Positions 39,339-53,426 of a DNA stretch of 64,000 nucleotides are shown piece after piece; the first letter of the stretch is position 1; the number at the start of each line of letters is the position of its first letter. The stretch spans positions 18,000,931 through 18,064,930 of the forward strand of contig OZ020255.1 of the NCBI GenBank assembly GCA_963971285.1. The letters run 5' to 3'. The notes below the pieces were generated by a model. It was given only the letters and a program-made list of their open reading frames with translations, ran no database searches and was not told where the DNA came from. Source of the stretch: Astropecten irregularis. Its lineage: Eukaryota; Echinodermata; Asteroidea; Paxillosida; Astropectinidae. Made by a program: the position numbers and the translations under genes.

Positions 39339-42300
39339 ATATTATGTCTCATTCTCATGCTTGCAGCTATAGCCTCTCAGTGTGAAGAGAAGATAAGTCT
39401 CATAATATAATCCTACTTTGTGGGCCCTCCATGATCCTAATACATAATCCAAACGTATACTGTACTCTGATTGATGTTTGAAGCAGTTTATGTATAATGT
39501 GCATGCATTGTTAAAAAGCCTATAGCAATTTGCATTAGCCTACCCATGCACCATTATTGTTACATTCCATTTTTTCTGTTCCCTCCTATATTCCGATTTC
39601 CTTGTTCTACTCATGTTTGTTTTAATTACTTTGGTGTTTAGGGTACATGTGTAACTTGAGCAAGTAACATGTCATGCTTTAGTTTAAGAAGCTTCTCCGG
39701 AAAGTTCCATCTGATTTTTGGGCGTTATTGGCGTTGAAATTTTAATGTATGCTTAATTATACCCATAGATTAAGGATAAAGATATTTTCATTCAGCAAAA
39801 TGTTAACATTGCATGTCGCTCATTCACCCTGCGAAGAATTTTGAGGTACAGTATTGACTTGTGTTGTCCAAAACTTTGGCCATTTTGAAGAGGAGTTGGT
39901 TTTGTACTTCAGTTTGTTTTATGTTATAATTCTCGCATATTTTTTAAAATGCACTGTTAATTATCATCGTGTTGAACAGGTCTTGGCTATTTTTTTGTTT
40001 GTTCTGCCTTCGGGACTTGTGGAGCTGCCTTTATTAAATAATTAATGAATGTGAATGTTAATGACTTGCATGTAAATCTTGGATACATTGAGCAGACTGT
40101 ACACTATCAACAATCTCAGTAACATGTTGCCCAGGTACCTTGTTGTTGAAAATGTTGTCAGTGTACACAGAGCAAAACGAGTTGGGTAACATGTCGCAGC
40201 AACATCTCTGTAACATGTTGGCCAAATGTTGCTAGTGTACACAGGGCCCAAAGTCGTGTTGCCCAACTAGGTGTGATGCCCTAACTGGGCAACATGTTAC
40301 CGAGATTGTTACCGAAAATTTGGACAGTGCTTAAATGCTCAATTTGATACAGTTTTTTTCTGTATCATAAACAGCTTAAGTTTAAATTCATGTTTTGATG
40401 TACCAAATGACCTGCGGTCTGAATGAGTACTGCTTGTGTTGACTGGATCTTTGCAATCTTGGTTGTTCGTTTCTGGATAGGCCTAATTGAAAACTGTGGG
40501 CCCGTTTTGAAGATTTTGTCGAATTACAGATACTGTACATGTATATTGCTTAAACTGACACCACCTTGTATCATAATTATCATGTAGAATTGTTTTGTAT
40601 TTAGAGTTCATTGCTTTTTATTTCCTTGACGGAATTCAGTGGCGCATCAACCTTTTTATTTTTAGGATTTCTGTTTTTGAAAGAGAATCAACCATTGATG
40701 TTGATATTTTGAAAATTTTAGGAAAATGCAGTTTGGAGATTGCACCGAAACCGGTCATCGAAGTGCCCTCTCCTCGCCCTCCACTTTTGGTGTCGTCGGT
40801 TCGAATCCCACCGAGACACTATTTATGGATACTGGACTTTGAAAGATCTTGTGGGGGTTGTGGGTTTCCTTGGAATTGCTATCTTGGGTTTCACCCTTCC
40901 CGAAGTTATTTGCTTCATTGTTCCCAATGCGCTGGAAATCATTCAAATGACTTTCGTCTGCTATTCCGGAATAAATGACGAATAACTGATTCGACCGTGA
41001 CGCCATAAATTCCCATACCGCCTTACACCCCGGCTTCCCCGGTGTACCTGTTCTGACGCACGTAGTCAAGACCGAGCCTCGGCTTGTATCCATTATGTAC
41101 TTGAAAATGTGGATGCGCCAATGATTTCATATGGATTATTTTTGTTCCCCTTGTGTATTTTAATGACTTGTAGATTATTCATTTACTTTTTTAACAAGGG
41201 TCTTTATAACGTAGATCGGACTTCATGAAATAGCCGTCGGCCGTTGAAGTTGGAAGTACTCCAATTCAAAATCGGTGTCTGTTTTATTTGTTTCGCATTT
41301 GGATGCACGATTGTTATAGGCCTAAGGAAACGCTTAACAGTGTTACACAATTAATTAATGATCACTTGTTCTCAATATTGGGTAAAAATTACGTGTACTT
41401 TTATTATTTGTGTCTGTTCATAGGAGAAAATGCCATCTATGTTAACGAAGTGTTTTGTCGTGTGCGCCGCCTGTGATAATTAATTTTTGTAGAGCTTGGA
41501 CATAATATTGGGCGTTCGTGCTTGCAAATTTTGAGAGATTTGTGTTTATTTTGCTTTTCATTCGCGAGTGCCCGCATAGCATGCTGTAAATGAAAATCCG
41601 TAAGCGTAGATGTTCGACATTTATTTGTCGTTAATATTTAAACTGAATACGGCGGTTTGAAGAGGAAAGTTATTGTTCATTGCACGAACAAAATAATTTC
41701 TACTTTAGTATTTGGTTCCAACATTTTTTTCGTTGTATCCTGTTGGTTTTAAGTTGAACTTTGCAAGTTTTAGTTATTCTATAACTGTAAATTAAGAAGG
41801 GTATCGAATTGTATGAGCATTGGCTGTTGTGCATCATGAATAGGCCTATACTTGGTGATGCGTTAAGTGTTAATAAATGGCAAAAAGTGTTTTTGTTTTT
41901 CAGGAAAGTAATTATCCTCATGTCTCCAGTGCTTTGCATTTTATTCAAGACTGGCGTCTCCTTTCATATGACAATCCACAATTATTAATGGTGTATGCAA
42001 TCAGAACCATACCCATAGGGAATTCCCCAATATCCCCCTCCCAACTCAATGGTGACAATATTTGATTATAGACGCCCTTGATGTAAATCAGTGACCATGT
42101 CTTGTGATAGTTTTTACCTTGGTGTGAAGTTGGAGTGGACTGACCGAGTGTCGAGTTTAAAGGGTTCGCGGAATGAATGGAACAATATTATTCAATCGAG
42201 TTCGTTCTGTGCAAGAAGTCTACTATTGTTTTCAATTAGACAAAGTGACAAGTCAATTCAATTCAATAATGGTTTATGAGATAAAAACATTCACATCTGG

Positions 42301-43234
42301 CAGCAACATGCTGAATTGCATGTGAATACATTAACATTGCATTAGAAGAACATTAAAACAAAATATCAAAAGTTTACTAATGCACTTTATAAAAAGACAA
42401 AGAAGAGAAAGGAAGGAGGTAAAATTTGGAAAATCCGTCAGCCTTATGAAAATTTGCCTTAGTTTTGTTTTACTACTTTTGAGAAAAACGACAACAACTT
42501 CTAATTTGCCCAAGTCACATGCTTGACATAGGCAGTTTTCCTTTTGACTTCTTTACTCTCCAGAGTTAATTATTGACCCGGACACTTCAACCAGGCTCTT
42601 ATGATAAGATGTGATTTAGGCAAAAATTTTCTCAACTTGGTCAAAGAATGACTTGGGCAATTATTTTATTAGGCTGACGAATCTTATTTTAAAATCGACC
42701 TACTTCATGGGGAATTAGCCTTTTAGAGATATGGAGGACACAATTTGTCGGTTTGGTTTGGGTAAAATCAAAATGCATGTACCCACTTCAAACAGCACCC
42801 TCCTATTGTGTCCGCCATACTTTAAAAAGGCTACCGGTAACTTGGGTTTTGCGGAGAGAGTGCTCATTCAAATTATTAGTTTTCAGAATTCATTATCACA
42901 AAAAAATTCGGCACGAATTCGACAGGAAACCTGCTGTGTTGATTACCATGCCTTTATCTGGAGTTACTGTTCCACACGACTGATAATAATTATCAGTAGT
43001 TCAACCAGTTCATATACATTAAATTATCGCAGAATTTGTGTTCAGTATACTGAAAGTGGACCAAACTGTGGAACTTTGGTTCATACTTCGGTATCATACC
43101 GAAACAGAAATCTCCAAAGATTTACCTATAACTTACAGGGTATAAATATGGCGATGTTAGAAACATATACTGTTAAAATATTTTTGCCTGAAATGCTGTA
43201 TTTAACCAGAAAAAGAGAAAAAATCTGTGACTAA
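39339..43234. other. Intergenic, no supported gene
   Basis: Long AT-rich stretch. Repeated AACATGTTGCC motifs at about 40120-40300 suggest a degraded inverted element. A 167-codon frame at 42731-43234 has no recognisable domain and irregular composition. I do not annotate a gene. Confidence 0.5.
40740..41095. repeat. Possible tRNA-related SINE remnant
   Basis: GGTTCGAATCC at 40798-40808 matches the RNA polymerase III B box, and flanking bases allow four of five T-stem pairs. The opposite-strand reading gives the GFEPTTP string often seen over tRNA-derived repeats. No convincing A box, and no full cloverleaf. Confidence 0.35.
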
Positions 43235-46200
43235 AATTATTGATGATCTTTTAAAGAAGAGGAAAGACTTGAGAAATACTGTGGGAGTTTTTCACCGCTT
43301 TTTCAAAAAGAGTCACTGACTGTTACTGTAGGCCTATCTTCTTTGATATTTTTGCTCATGAATCAGCATTTCTTTTACAAAAACCAAAAACGTAGAAGAA
43401 GATGCTTCCTATAAAATTGTGATTGGCATTGTGTGGAGCTGCGCTGGCTCACTCTCTAAATATGTTTACCGCCCTCTTGTGGCAGATGAGCTCGTATGGC
43501 CGAGATTTTGACTAGCCAATAGCCAATGTGTTCAAGTGATCGAAGCTCGTGCAGACGTACGCTGCTCCTCAATATGATGCAATTCAGTGATGTGGATTAA
43601 CGTGCACACGCCCCAGCCCTGCATCTAAAACGCCCTGTGGACGAATAGAGGGAGAGTGTCTTCAACTTGCTCCAAGGATGTCGACAGAAAGCCCATCACC
43701 TTTAGGCCTACAATTTATAAACCAGTCTCTCCACTCCCCCTCTTCCCTTCTATCCACTCTCTTTTTTTCTACTCCCACATCACCCCTGGAGTCTTGCAAA
43801 AAATATATAATAAATACGCCCGTAGTCTCTTGATAAAGAAGCGCAGCTGGTGCATTCTCACAATGAATAACCCATTTTCGAAATCACAAACCCTGAGGGG
43901 TTCGCTATGTGCCAGCATCAAGTTTCTTTCACTCCGGTGAAGATATCTTTGACGAAGGACAACTGATATTAGATCAAACAAAGCAGGTGCTTCATATTCA
44001 CTTCAACTGAGTTAGACAAAGGTCTTGTTGTACGGGATACAGGTGTTTCGCAGGGCCATTTTGTGAGGCAGCCACGCCACTAAATGATTTTGCGATATAG
44101 GTGTTGGACGTCAGAAGGAATTATAATTTAGACTGCGGCTATTTCTTCGATAACTACATCATCAAATATACGTATGGTGAACAAGTTGTGCATCTCCCAC
44201 TTCAGATTGATGCAGAATCTTCCCGTTTGTCAGATTTCTTTTGGTATCCCTCTCGCTGAATCGAGATGCTCGTAGTCTAGCTGAGTCAGACATGCCTTGC
44301 CGTCTCAATTCCACTGAGGAGTGGACGGATAGATCGTGACAATTTACTCGGTGGAGGATGTTACTCCCATGTATCTTTCACCGGGGAACGATCGACTAGA
44401 CCCGTCCCGAGGGTCTTCTCCACTACCCCTCTCGATCTTTCCAAACCCTAAGCGTCCGTGTCCGGCGTCTGTATAGTAGTCAGTGGCTGACCGGCCAAGC
44501 GTGATTACACGGGGCGACGTGCAAGGGGTTCCCAGCCTTATTGCTCGTTTGTCTGACGAGGTGTAAAAAACGACCGGTGAATTCCTTTTTTGTTTTGGCC
44601 CGGGAAACTATCTTGTATGCATATGTTGTATGTGACAAACAAAATTGCCATGTCAGCAGAAAGGACGATGTTAGTCTACGTGCATACTGAGTCAACATGC
44701 TGATTCATTTTGTTGTTCCTATATACTGCCAGATACTTTTACAGATAGCTATTTACCCCAAAATTACACAAATAAATCCAAATAGAATAATAGGCCTAAA
44801 GGGAGGAAAGTAAATAGCAAGATCATACCATGGAATCATACATTTTCAAATAAAATCACCTGCCATAGGCTATGGTAGGTAACGTGTTTTTCCTTTTAGC
44901 CTTTAAGAAAGGTCCTACTATAGGATCAAAACGTTAGGCCCTCCTAACTCCTAGCATTTTATATAAATATTTCAGGTAATAATTTTGGTTGATGAACAGT
45001 TTGTAGCAGTTTATCACTTGTACTTTTAGCTGCATGACAATTTTATTGCCCACGATATAGCCCTCCAATAATGAGCGTAAACTCGACGTATTTCACCACC
45101 ATTTTGTGCGACGTTTTGTTAGCAAGGGTATATACAATACAAAGTGTAGGAGTACAACATTATATTTAGCGCATGCACTGACATCTTTGACGTCATGAAA
45201 AGTCAAAGGGAAAAGAGTACAATATTAAGTTTTGTTTTTAAACTGTCTTTCACGTGGTACCAGGCTACCAGCCCCCACTTGTCAAAAAAAACTAACTTCT
45301 GCCTCCCATTTTAATCTTTAATCTTTCGATCATCTGTTGAGCAACATTTCCATGTCTAGATCTACCGTCATGCCATTAAATGCTATGATACAGATCTTTT
45401 AGTAGTGGAACGTCAACAGCTCTCGCTCCGGGGCACTCAGAAGAAGAAGAGGTAAAACCCAGCAATATCCAAACTATTCTTCCGTGAAATGAACATCGCA
45501 AATTGAAGAAAAGACCGACGAGGATGATTACCGCTGTAATCTTCTATTGGTATCGGTTTGTAGATTAACTACAATGTACAGCGTGACCTAGATTAGGGTC
45601 AGACTGACCCCATCATCCCCACCCCCAGGGGGCTATCGGCAGAGGATCTGATCATAAGAGCAAGGATCGGTGCGCTGTAGTATACTGTGTTTTTACCCCC
45701 GCGATTTTTCGCTTGACATGTTGCAGAGTGCAGCTTGATATGAGCGGCGAGATGGTTGGTGTTTTACCGCGTGGCTTCAAATTCCAAGTTTGTATTTCCT
45801 ACTGAGCTTACACGACAGCAATTTACCGGTCATTTGGGGCTATCATACTCGAGCTGGTATTAAAAAACAAGCGATATTGCAATAATCTCTCAGCGTACTT
45901 CATCGTGGGCTTATAAGTCCATACGTCCAATCAGAAGCCAGCTACGCGCGTGGTATATGTTATGAATATGGGCCAGTGTACTTTCCTGCGTCAGCCGAAA
46001 ATGCCCGCCTTTACTTTGTGATCGCATGCAGCGAAAACCACTCCGCAGTTTTGATAAATCATAAAGTGATTTTGACCTGGAAAACAACAACGCCAAAATG
46101 GAACTTGGTATTTTAAGACACGAACAAGCAGATGAGATATAAAAATTAATGAATGCGACAGAGAAAACGGCACGTAATGACCCTGAAAGATTGATGTAAG

Positions 46201-47146
46201 GTATGGAAAGACACCATGCTAAATAATATCTTACATAAGCAGCCGTCACTAGACGCAGAGCAATTTGTAATCAGCTGCCCGAGTCATTTCCTATCGAGGC
46301 CCATAAAACACAACCCACAATATGTGTATTAGTTGTGAGTGGTGATGAGTTTGGCACCTAATTCAACACGACAGGCCGGGGTGGATTTACTCGCTATTTG
46401 GCCGTCGTTAATATTAAATCTTGTCATAATACATGTATGTAGCGATGCGATTAAACGTGATGATGGAATATGAGGAATGAAGCTTGGTTCGGGACGCACA
46501 AATTACAGAGCATTCCTCATTGCCTCTTTAATATGAAGGCGGTAGAGCACTGCAAGGGCATGGTATGGCGTGCAATTCATTATTAAAGAAACTCGAGGTT
46601 GCTGTTGAGGGTTTTTTGTTGTTTCTTGTTTAATTTCGGTTTGGTTTTGAATTTGGGGCTTTCTTTGTAAAGATGCATGTTTGAAGGATGATTAATTTCA
46701 CTTATTGGGCATGGACGGTCCTTCACCGTAAGTGGATGTGCATCGGCATTGAAAAATGATGTGTTTTTTGGAAATACTGATGATTGTTTTTTGTTTTTTC
46801 GATTGATTCTGTTTAAACAATCATGATGATGCAGCATAGGCTATGGTTTGAAATTTGAATCGAAGTAAATTGTACTTGTGATTTCTGACGCACCTCTTGC
46901 TGTTAAATTGGGAAGACTTCGAAATTATTGCATGCCACGATCCGTTCAAACGGTGCTGGACAAACGGGCGAAGCACATTACATGTATACACATAGACTCT
47001 CTTCAATGCACTGAATGAATTAGTTCTACTGCCTATACTTGAGGGAAATGGAATAATACTCAAAATCCGACTGTTCCCGAGCAGTCTCCGACTAGTCACG
47101 AAGAAACCCGAAGCCTAAGCCATGAGAGACGCACGTAATTACTATG
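43235..47146. other. Intergenic, no supported gene
   Basis: Frames are short, and none shows a motif I recognise. A few short polypurine and CT-rich tracts. Confidence 0.5.
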
Positions 47147-47368
47147 GGCCTTTACGAAACCTGGTTTGAGGCTAGGCTTGATACTTATTTCGCTACCGCC
47201 ATTTGAGGCCCACAAAACGAAATGAAGGGATTCGGCCACACGACGAAGCCAAAGAAAGGCTCCAGCTTCGCCATGTATCTCAAACTCTTCATTTCATTTA
47301 GGACACAAAATGGCAGTAGCGAAATAAATCCCAAGACTATAGCCTCAAGCCTAATTTCGTAAAGGCCC
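47147..47368. mobile_element. 222-bp MITE with GGGCCTTTACGAAA ends
   Basis: GGGCCTTTACGAAAC at the left is inverted at the right (TTTCGTAAAGGCCC). The arms extend imperfectly through CTTATTTCGCTACCGCCATT and its inverse. The termini resemble the GGGCGTTT family at 15.1 and 52.7 kb. Confidence 0.8.
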
Positions 47369-48994
47369 TATGTCGTTAGCACGTACTGCTTGTAATTAAC
47401 GCGCGGGGGACAACATCGCTAATGCAAAGGCGTGAATTGGGACAGTTACCTAATGTTTTTGGCAGTACTTTTTTTCTGCACTTAGTGGCAAGTAACAGTT
47501 CTTGCTTTTTTTCTTAAGACTACTTACATTCATGCTGAAGCCTTGCATAAGTTCCAACATTATGCAAGCGCTGCTTAGGCTATACAGATCACGTAGTACT
47601 TCACTTTATCTTTTATTAATGGCAGTCATGAGGATGAGGCGGTGAATTGGGATGAAACAGGAAATGCTGTGGCTCAGTAGACGACATCTTTAAAATGTTA
47701 CATGTCATCTCACTAGACTTAGGGACGGAACTATGTGTTACAAAAAACGGGGACTGTACAGTACAGGGGCCCTGCGTACCCCATCCAATCGCCTACAGGT
47801 TCTCTACAGTACGTACTCTGCCCTGAAATATGACTCATCTTTCTCTACCTATTCCCCCATGCGCCAGGCATTTTCCTGTTTATTCGGTAAATCGGAATTC
47901 TGCTCTGTATTCTAAGGGGGAAAAACTACACAGCGATTCGGCTATGGGTATTTTTATCCCCGATTCTGCAACCGGGCAAGGGCAGGGGTGATTCTGCATT
48001 ATGTATGTTATGCAGATGGATTTTTAAAGGGCAGTTTGATTTAATTCGATACAGTTCAATTAATTCAATTCATTTCGATTTCCTCCTCGGCTGTTTCAAT
48101 TAATTAATGTCATTCAATTTCATTTCAGTTGAATACACATTTTACTTCCGTGTACTCGCCACAACAAATGGGAGCATGTATAGGCCTACATTTTACAGTA
48201 ATGAAAATTACAGCGCTGCGGGAGTTTTAATAGAATGAGTGAATGAATGAATGCTCAAATTGAAAAATTGAACTTCAAAATGAGGACGCATGGTACACTG
48301 AGATGAACACAGAGAAAACGGGTGATGCAGAGCTCATAGGGTTGTACACAAGTTGTTCCGTTGGGAAACTTTTTATGATATCCCTTTAGCAACTCCAATA
48401 AGCAGCTATTGAAATTAGTTTGGTCTCATCGTACCTTGAGGAACAATCAATGTGCCGTTGCTTAAAGATGTAAGCCCTGTACAATAATGTTAGCTTGTCT
48501 AACACGGTAACCGTTTAGTACCCTAATGTAATGGAAGTTCACATTGAAATTAATCAAATTATTACTAATGATGATGCAGAATTTATGAAGAAGTCTGACG
48601 TCTGACTTAGTTACGAGCGCGAAGTTATGATCTAATATTCATGATGGGCATTTTTAGAATACAAACTTGGAGACAGATTTGAATCTTCCCTCAAGGACAG
48701 GACCAATTTGGATCTATACCTACGGGACAATTGAGTCTTGACTCAATAGTTTTTTTTTCCAGAGTCGAAGCCCGTAATGAAACCCCAGGGTGTTGGCAGA
48801 CAGTGACGTCAGAGGTGCATGACAAGTTTATGTTATTACTGGAGCTGCAGCTACTGAATGGGGGTTGGGCATAATAATGTCTCGAGCTGAATTCGAGTTG
48901 ATTTGAAGATTTAAAGTTTCGTCTTGGTACAATTTGCACTGAGTAGAATACTTAAGCGATGATATTCAAAAGCTGGTATCAGCAGACATACTTG
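47369..48994. other. Intergenic, no supported gene
   Basis: Contains AATT-rich degenerate repeats around 48040-48130 and a GAAT repeat near 48237. No gene seen. Confidence 0.5.
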
Positions 48995-49115
48995 CTCTTT
49001 GACACTCTTGGTGGCAGCAAACACACCGTTCCTTTGACACTCTTGGTGACAACAATCTCTTTGGTCCTTTGACACTCTTGGTGGCAGCATGCACAACGGT
49101 CCTTTGACACTCTTA
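48995..49115. repeat. Four-copy minisatellite, unit about 35-40 bp
   Basis: CTTTGACACTCTTGGTGGCA recurs four times (near 48997, 49031, 49070 and 49101) with diverging CACAACGGTC linkers. Confidence 0.85.
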
Positions 49116-49262
49116 AAATGTATATTTTTGAAGAATATACATTAGGTTCTTTCCATAATCTTCCCATTACTTAGTTGTAGAATTACTCAAACCATGAGTG
49201 TGACTTCACAGTAATAGCTGTGCCTTATTTTTTGTAATGAGTCGATTTGTTAGAACGTTATT

Positions 49263-49411
49263 GACCCTATTCACCCATCATGTGCTTCCATCCTACATTC
49301 GAAGCAGTGGATTCAAAGTAGTCTGGTACCCGTTTTCTTTTTAGAAATTGTGTTATCTTTTCCAACGGGTATACAAGGAAGGTGACAAGATGGATGCGCC
49401 GTGAATAAGGC
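49263..49411. mobile_element. MITE, CCTTATTCACGG family, copy B
   Basis: A shorter copy of the 39.2-kb element: GACCCTATTCACCC at the left, CGCCGTGAATAAGGC at the right. The AGTAGTCTGGTACCCG-TTTTC interior segment is intact. Confidence 0.8.
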
Positions 49412-51170
49412 GTATTGTGAATATTGATTTGTTCATTGTTATTCCTATCATTAAAGGCGGGTTTGAAACTTTGACAAACTTTGAAACTACACCAAAGGAA
49501 CTTTGTTAAGAACTTTGTACATCTTTCTAACGTGAGTCAACCCAAGCATGTCCGTACATGCCCTGAAAATAAAAGGCCGGATTGTACGACAAGTCTTCAT
49601 CGTTTTGCCGGACGCCAATAAACAAAAACTGCTAGAAGGTAGAAGAGAAAACCCCCTCCAAGAAATCATGACAGGAAAAACTGTCTGGTTGTATTCCGCC
49701 CTACTCTTGCCTATCCCCCGGAGGTGCCTACGGGCTCTGCTGCATGCACGGCGGCGGCGGATGTAAGTTCACAGTCCAACTAGCCTCGTGGCCCACATCA
49801 CCATGCAACCACGGCGCAAAAGAAAAATCCATATTTCTCGTCCATTTCCAAATAATTCTGCCTCATCGGGCTGGGAGCGCTGACCCGTTTTCTGAAGCAA
49901 TGCACGGGTAATGTCACGCCAGCATGGACCCCGATTCGTTTTAATAATTTGCCTGCGTGCAACGAGGTGTGTCTCGGTGGTTATCTACCACATGAATGAA
50001 CATTCGTATAAAATAAATATAGAGAGTAATATTTCAATGTAACACGCAATATTTCAATAAAGACATCAAGGAAAATGTACCTGACTGTTACACTTTATGT
50101 GACAAAATAATTAAGCTTCATTTTTGCCACGTGTTGTGGAATCACGCGTAGGCCCCTAACACCATTAGTATAAGCCGCATCGACATGGTTGCCAGGCTGA
50201 ATTTTATAATTAGCTTAAGGCGAAGGAACGTTTAAAGAAATACACTTATACTCAGAGATGAAATTAATGCGGTGTTTTTGTAAGTGTGGGAAAGTTGTCT
50301 AGTACTCGTGACTTGTGCGTGGCTTCACAAGTTTAATGTAATCAGTGTTGGCTATCAAATACCAATTTAGCCGCCCCTTAATGAATTCGCCTATGTGTGG
50401 AGGTACACACACATTACAAAATCAAAACGTTATAGCTTTATATTGTTGTCAGCCAATTTCTACCAAACGCTCCTCGCAAGTTTATCAAGCTGTGGCGACT
50501 ATAATTCTGTAAACTGTAACTGTAAAAGACAGAGGAAAAAAGTACAGGTTACATGCATTGCAACATTGCAGCACTTGCAATAATGTGAGCTTTCGTGCGA
50601 GATACACGTGGGGATATGCGAAGTAACATATGCACGTAAGGCATTGGAGTAAATTACTTCCGGTGTAATGTGATGGACCATGCACCAGGTGTTTAAGTTT
50701 CCAACGACCCAGCAACTGCAGAGATGTGTTGATGGTTGAGGTGAGTTGCACTGCGTGTAAACTCGACAACTTACATATCGTGCAGAAACGTCCCACTCAG
50801 TGTGTTAAGGGAGCGTCTCAAAAACGTAGAAACGATTTGAACGTTCCTACTGGGAACTCTGGCTTGTTTTCAGCTGGAACGTGCGCCCTTGTAACAGAGA
50901 ATGGGAACGTCATGGCTCGATTTCACGAAAGGCTAAGACAGATCGCAACTTGCGTATCAATCTTAATTGCTAAGCAACGTGTGATGTCACAATACTAGCT
51001 GCTATGGAAACATGAACAACTCATGTAAAAGATGAATCACAAATCTTTGTGAAGTCGACCACACTAGCTGCGTTTAACAGCAACATTATACTTGGGGAAG
51101 ATATAAGTGGTTCGGGATCAAAATGAAAACTGATGTGAAGTCGTCTTGTCATGTTCTTTGCCTGCTGTGT
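49412..51170. other. Intergenic, no supported gene
   Basis: No gene seen apart from the small MITE at 50909-51062. Confidence 0.5.
50909..51062. mobile_element. Small MITE, TTCACAAAG family copy
   Basis: Inverted ends are CTCGATTTCACGAAAGG and CTTTGTGAAGTCGACC. The interior TTAATTGCTAAGCAACGTGT matches the copy at 8.7 kb. Confidence 0.65.
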
Positions 51171-51175
51171 TAGTT

Positions 51176-51475
51176 GCTGCGACATGTCATTACAATGTCA
51201 TTTCATGTCATTTAAGTCATGGTCATCTTCGCCGGCAAAGGACGAACGACATTGTCGTGCCATTCGCAGCGGCAAAGGCCTACTTAATGCATGCAATGTC
51301 GTGCAATATGTCGTGCCATGTGCCCTGGAATGCCATACCATGTCGTTACATGTCATGCAATATCATGCCATATGCCATGGAATGTCATACATGTCGTTTC
51401 ATGTCATGTATTTTCGTGCCGTTTATGCCGTGGTATGTCATACTATGTCACATCGTGTCGTGTACATTATAAACC
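51176..51475. repeat. Degenerate CATGTCATG/GCCATG array
   Basis: About 300 bp of short words (TGTCATG, TGCCATG, TGTCGTG, CATACCATG) at roughly 10-bp spacing. Several frames stay open across it because the words lack stop codons, so long frames here are not evidence of coding. Confidence 0.75.
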
Positions 51476-51479
51476 CAGC

Positions 51480-52703
51480 TTCCTGCATTAGAACCTTCAG
51501 CCTCTATTGAACAGAATATCCAGCGTTCAACGACCTGCTTGCCGGAAAACGGTTAACGATCGTTTCTGACATAGCCAATACAAATTCCCTCGTTGTTGGT
51601 CATGTGAAGCAATCGTAACCTAACGTAGACGTGTAGGCACTAATAGCTAGAGTCTAAAGTAAGCGTTCCTCTACACATTGTCCCTTCGTTAAAACGGTCA
51701 TGCTCAGCTGTAAGAATCCGATTCAAGTCTGGAATAAGTTGACCCGTGTGGCCGGACGATCGAGATTTGCCGAAAGAGCATTCGATTCGTCGCACTGATC
51801 AACGCCAGCACGCTGGCAAAACTGGAATACTGTTGACTTTAAAAGAACGCTGTCATTGATTTCGTTTGCCTCTGTGGCAGATCTCGGTTTGAGATAGCGA
51901 CGGAGGGAGAGGTGGCTGCAATCCAATCGATACCAGAGCGAGGGAAATGTTCCTCTTGACTCAGTCTCAGTCCCTCGACAACAAGACCCCAAAGAGTATG
52001 ATATATGGCAGAGGAGACGGATCTAACATTCTCTCTTGATTTTTATTGCGAATCGGTTTGGGCTGACTCGGTCATTCAGAAACCATGATCTGTTTCAAGC
52101 ACCGTTGACAACCATCAGTTTCCCCGGGAAGATTCACCGACAAAGGACCGCACCGCTCGCTCATCTGATGCTAGACTTATCAATAACGCTTACGGACAAA
52201 GTCTGGGCATGCCGACATATCGTTGTTTTTCGTGATAACAAAAAATATGGGATGGTTGAACACCCCTTGCGATGTTTAATAACGTTTTAAAGCTGAGATT
52301 GCGAGATTGAGGGCTTGCAGGGAAGCAGGGATTCTAATTTCATTCTAGAAAGTTACGGAACCGGAAATTTGCTGCCAAATGATTCAGTGAATCCGGTTAA
52401 TAACCGTAAACGTGTCTCTTTTGGGTGTAGGCCAACTCATCCAAGACACGTGCTTCTGCAGGCTTCATAAGATCTTCAACTGGAGTCGGTTTACAAATTG
52501 AGCAAATGTTTAATAAATCATCACCACTTCTATAAAATATTCAACATCACATGCTTATCGAAATACAATGCACGGAAATTTGTCGACCCAATGCGCGTCT
52601 AAGAGTGGACCGATTCCGCGCAATGTGATTGGCCAACGCGTTGCAAACTCTTGGAGGCGCACTTTTGTGAATCGCCCGACATTTTGACGTCTTTTTGACC
52701 ATT
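51480..52703. other. Intergenic, no supported gene
   Basis: No convincing gene or repeat. Confidence 0.5.
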
Positions 52704-52932
52704 GGGCGTTTACGAAACGGCGGCTCAAGCTCAGGTTCAGGCTCCAGCTCTGACATCCATACACTGAAAATATAGGTTGTGGTTTTTCATTGAAGCTGAA
52801 GCTCTGTTTTCCTTTTCAACCCAGAGAATCTACTTCAGAACCGCAACCAAAAGTCTCTATTTTGATACCCGTTATTTCAGAATGGATTCAAGAAATGGAG
52901 CCAGAGCCCGAGCCTCCGTTTCGTAAACGCCC
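52704..52932. mobile_element. MITE, GGGCGTTTTCGAAACGGAGG family, copy 2 (inverted)
   Basis: The termini GGGCGTTTACGAAACGGCGG / CCTCCGTTTCGTAAACGCCC and the internal AACCGCAACC...CTTTTCAA segment match the 15.1-kb copy in reverse orientation. Flanks are not a clean TA pair. Confidence 0.83.
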
Positions 52933-53426
52933 ATGTTTTTGATTAAAGAAACCCGTGTCCCTACACAAAAATGCCTACACACGCGCCTTTAACTTTCATT
53001 AAGATCACATTAGCAAAACGGCGCTGGTTTATTTTCAATGGCGTATGTTGCCGTAAGCTACTCCTGCATTAATGCTGCAATAATCCGACAACTCAGTAAA
53101 ATAAACAAACATCGATCGCCTTGTGTATAAGAGGACATCATCCGATGAAGATATGGCCTACTTATTCGGCACTGCCTGTCCCTTTCATAATTCGGGTTTA
53201 AAATTACAGTCTTCACATTTCATGACACTGATATTTCTAAAAAAGTCACCGCTGTTTTTGGAACGATGTTGCTATTTTTTAATTGAATTTTACTGTGAGA
53301 TTCGACGGTTCCATAACAAAATGCATCCATTGCAATAAAGACGTTTGCCGTATTTTCATCCCGTTGGCTACAAGTTCTCAATTATTTTGCTGATACAAAA
53401 TGTATTGGTTGTTGTTCCACATAATT
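52933..53426. other. Intergenic, no supported gene
   Basis: Nothing identifiable before the truncated MITE that borders the Polinton. Confidence 0.5.

Noticed and set aside
40740-41093. Frames containing GFEPTTP-like peptide
   Set aside because: Typical translation artefact over tRNA-derived repeats, not a protein gene.
42731-43234. 167-codon frame starting with ATG
   Set aside because: No recognisable motif, no splice or promoter context, AT-rich irregular composition. Kept as non-coding.
51146-51510. Overlapping Cys/His/Met-rich frames
   Set aside because: Three frames are open at once over a word-repeat array, which is expected from the words and not from coding.
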